This document shows, piece after piece, positions 62,087-64,000 of a stretch of DNA of 64,000 bases. The notes beneath the pieces are model-generated. The model was given only the letters and a program-made list of their open reading frames with translations. It did not search any database and was not told the origin of the DNA. The position numbers and the translations under genes are program-made. The stretch is from NCBI RefSeq assembly GCF_019285595.1, contig NZ_CP079094.1, positions 1,557,001-1,621,000 on the forward strand. Direction: 5' to 3'. Within the stretch, counting starts at the first letter, position 1. Each line of letters starts with the position of its first letter. The stretch is from Rickettsiella endosymbiont of Dermanyssus gallinae. Lineage in GTDB: Bacteria; Pseudomonadota; Gammaproteobacteria; Diplorickettsiales; Diplorickettsiaceae.

Positions 62087-64000
62087 TTACTCTACTGGCG
62101 CAGACTCCATAGGCTCCGCATAGCCACATTCTTTACGTGGGCATACTTTTTCTGTGCCCCGTCGCTTAGTTGTCTTAATTGTCATCACTGGCCACGCGCA
62201 ACGTGGACAAGCTTGCTCAACCGGTTCATTCCATACCGCATAGGTACAGGTTGGGTAAGTAGAACACGAATAAAAAATCTTACCGTAACGTGACTTTCGT
62301 TTCAGTAAGCTGCCTTTATGGCATTCAGGGCATTCAATGCCCGTATCCGCTGGTTTTTCCAAGGGCTCTATCTGTTTACATTTTGGATAATAACTACAAC
62401 CAATAAATTTACCGTAACGACCTATTTTAATATGTAACGCATGGCCACAATCGGGACAAACGCGCCCTTCTACGACTTCAGGTTCGCTCGCTGTTGTCAC
62501 TTCCCCTTCCATATTGCGTGTATAGTCACAATCTGGATAACCCGAACAACCAATAAAGCGGCCGCGTTTTCCTAAACGTATTGATAGCGGTTTAGCGCAT
62601 TTAGGACAGTTTTCATCTAAAGCTTCTTGTGTTACATCTTTACGCTGCACAGTTTCTTCTGTGGTCTCTACTAATGTTTTAAACGGCATCCAAAAATCCT
62701 TCAACAAAGGCACCCATTCTAGCTCGCCTCTGGAAATTTGATCCAGCTTATCTTCTAATCGTGCAGTAAAGTCATAATCGACATATTGCATAAAGTAACG
62801 CGTTAAAAACTTATTCACCACGCGTCCAACATCGGTGGGTTTAAAACGCTTTTGATCCAATATAACGTATTCGCGATTTTGCAACGTTGAAATAATAGGC
62901 ACATACGTGGAAGGACGACCAATATCCCGTTCTTCTAAGGCTTTAACTAAACTTGCTTCGCTATAGCGTGGCGGCGGTTCAGTAAAATGTTGATCCGCAC
63001 TGATGTCTATTAAATCAACAACATCACCTTCTTTCAGCGGCGGTAACATACTGCCTTCTTCATCCGATTTTGCTTTGCTTTCATCTTGGCTTTCAAGATA
63101 AACCGCCATAAAACCCGGATTAACGATGGTAGAACCATTCGCACGAAAACAATGATCTGAAGTATCCTTCGCTCTCAAATCCACAGCAACCGTATTAATC
63201 GTCGCATGGATCATCTGCGAAGCAACGGCACGCTTCCATATTAATTCGTAGAGCTTGCGCTGTTCAGGTGTTAAATGTGCTTTTATGTCTTCAGGTGCAT
63301 ATTCAACATGGGTAGGACGGATTGCTTCATGCGCTTCTTGTGCATTGCGGCTCTTAGTACGAAACTGACGTGGCGATTCAGGCACTTCGTTCTCGCCATA
63401 ACGTTGTACAATATATCCACGAATAGATTCTAAGGCTTCATTAGAAAGATGAACGGAATCGGTACGCATATAGGTAATCAACCCGACCGCGCCTTCACCT
63501 ACATCAATTCCTTCATAAAGTTGTTGCGCCAAACGCATCGTTCGCTGTGCCGTAAAACCCAGTTTACGCCCGGCTTCTTGTTGTAAAGTAGAGGTTGTAA
63601 AAGGAGCCGTTGGATTACGTTTGCGTTGTTTCTTTTCAACTTTTGTGACGAGCAAATGGCCTTGTGCTATTTTTTCCAAGGTGCTTTTTATTGTTTCTGC
63701 TTGAGTTTGCGTTGTGATACTAAACTGCTCAAGTTTCTCATTGTTATATTCGATCAAACGCGCAAAAAAATTCTGTTGTTCGGCCTGAGTATTCGCCGTC
63801 AGTGTCCAATATTCCTGTGTTTTAAACGCTTCTATTTCTTCTTCACGCTCAACAATTAAGCGTAGCGCAGGACTCTGTACACGCCCCGCAGACAATCCAC
63901 GACGTACTTTCTTCCAAAGTAGTGGCGATAGTGTAAAACCAACCAGATAGTCTAAAGCGCGGCGTGCTTGCTGCGCATTGACCAAATCCATCGCAATCTC
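62087..64000 (-). CDS. topA: DNA topoisomerase I, N-terminus outside the window
   Basis: About 638 codons of type IA topoisomerase; the gene enters from the right edge. MDLVNAQQARRALDYLVGF is an internal position near residue 130 of the E. coli protein, not the start. The active-site tyrosine lies in VGLITYMRTDSVHLSN. The core ends near residue 480 of the visible part and is followed by four C4-type zinc ribbons (CPKC...CSGYPDC; CPDC...CSYYPKC; CPEC...CSTYPTC; CPRC...CPRKEC). TopA relaxes negative supercoils behind RNA polymerase and is essential. Confidence 0.98.
   Translation of the reverse strand, partial: EIAMDLVNAQQARRALDYLVGFTLSPLLWKKVRRGLSAGRVQSPALRLIVEREEEIEAFKTQEYWTLTANTQAEQQNFFARLIEYNNEKLEQFSITTQTQAETIKSTLEKIAQGHLLVTKVEKKQRKRNPTAPFTTSTLQQEAGRKLGFTAQRTMRLAQQLYEGIDVGEGAVGLITYMRTDSVHLSNEALESIRGYIVQRYGENEVPESPRQFRTKSRNAQEAHEAIRPTHVEYAPEDIKAHLTPEQRKLYELIWKRAVASQMIHATINTVAVDLRAKDTSDHCFRANGSTIVNPGFMAVYLESQDESKAKSDEEGSMLPPLKEGDVVDLIDISADQHFTEPPPRYSEASLVKALEERDIGRPSTYVPIISTLQNREYVILDQKRFKPTDVGRVVNKFLTRYFMQYVDYDFTARLEDKLDQISRGELEWVPLLKDFWMPFKTLVETTEETVQRKDVTQEALDENCPKCAKPLSIRLGKRGRFIGCSGYPDCDYTRNMEGEVTTASEPEVVEGRVCPDCGHALHIKIGRYGKFIGCSYYPKCKQIEPLEKPADTGIECPECHKGSLLKRKSRYGKIFYSCSTYPTCTYAVWNEPVEQACPRCAWPVMTIKTTKRRGTEKVCPRKECGYAEPMESAPVE

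Overview
The window looks like chromosome from an AT-rich gammaproteobacterium of the Legionellales/Coxiellaceae type, most like a Rickettsiella- or Diplorickettsia-like arthropod intracellular bacterium. This is an inference: core genes are gammaproteobacterial (ffh-rpsP-rimM-trmD-rplS, lptFG, ubiG next to a HAD phosphatase, a large NAD-glutamate dehydrogenase), base composition is low in GC, several short repeat families are dense, an OTU-type protease gene of eukaryotic or effector style sits beside topA, and a small AT-hook protein resembles the DNA-condensing proteins of biphasic intracellular bacteria.

Layout. 1-2460 is an accessory segment: a partial unknown gene, an Rpn-type nuclease gene and its small relative, a tRNA-Lys(CTT) 3' fragment that looks like an att site, and an integrase remnant. 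2574-12987 holds mutM, gdh, ubiG, a HAD phosphatase, a thioesterase, minDE, recO and a SlyB-like lipoprotein. 13172-18195 carries ampG, ridA, groESL behind a sigma-32 type promoter, and htpX. 18211-23812 is a fatty-acid beta-oxidation set (fadE, fadI, fadJ-like). 23846-25827 is a type IV minor pilin operon damaged by insertions. 26368-36026 has pepA, lptFG, nadE, bamD, rluD, pgeF and an outer-membrane protein. 36751-42713 has a CorC/CNNM protein, a shortened ypjD, the ffh-to-rplS ribosome/translation cluster and a broken ogt. 43185-46737 has a candidate CsrA-binding small RNA, a frameshifted comEC and a phosphate transporter. The rest holds dapE, an L,D-transpeptidase, a Sel1-like protein, an AT-hook protein, gltA, rluC, adk, an exonuclease, rlmD, dacB, relA, xseA, an OTU-like protein and the 3' part of topA.

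The most striking structure is repetitive. Seven copies of a 247-bp, 56% GC element, identical by eye apart from one variable base, lie at seven sites. They have no target duplication and always have C four bases before the left end; their subterminal hairpins recall non-autonomous IS200/IS605 elements. One copy splits pilW so cleanly that removing 247 bp restores the reading frame; others end the integrase remnant and ogt and replace the leader of pilV. A second family (about 57-127 bp) has TATACT...AGTATA ends. All five of its complete or shortened copies, and one end fragment, sit just upstream of a start codon in the same orientation relative to the gene. A third family is the short GTCATTGCGAGCG-type palindrome, often in inverted pairs between genes.

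Together the genes describe an organism with peptidoglycan recycling (ampG, HAD phosphatase, dacB, L,D-transpeptidase), fatty-acid and glutamate catabolism feeding the TCA cycle (fad genes, gdh, gltA), stringent response and probably Csr-type control, and decaying type IV pilus and DNA-uptake functions (pilW, pilV, comEC).
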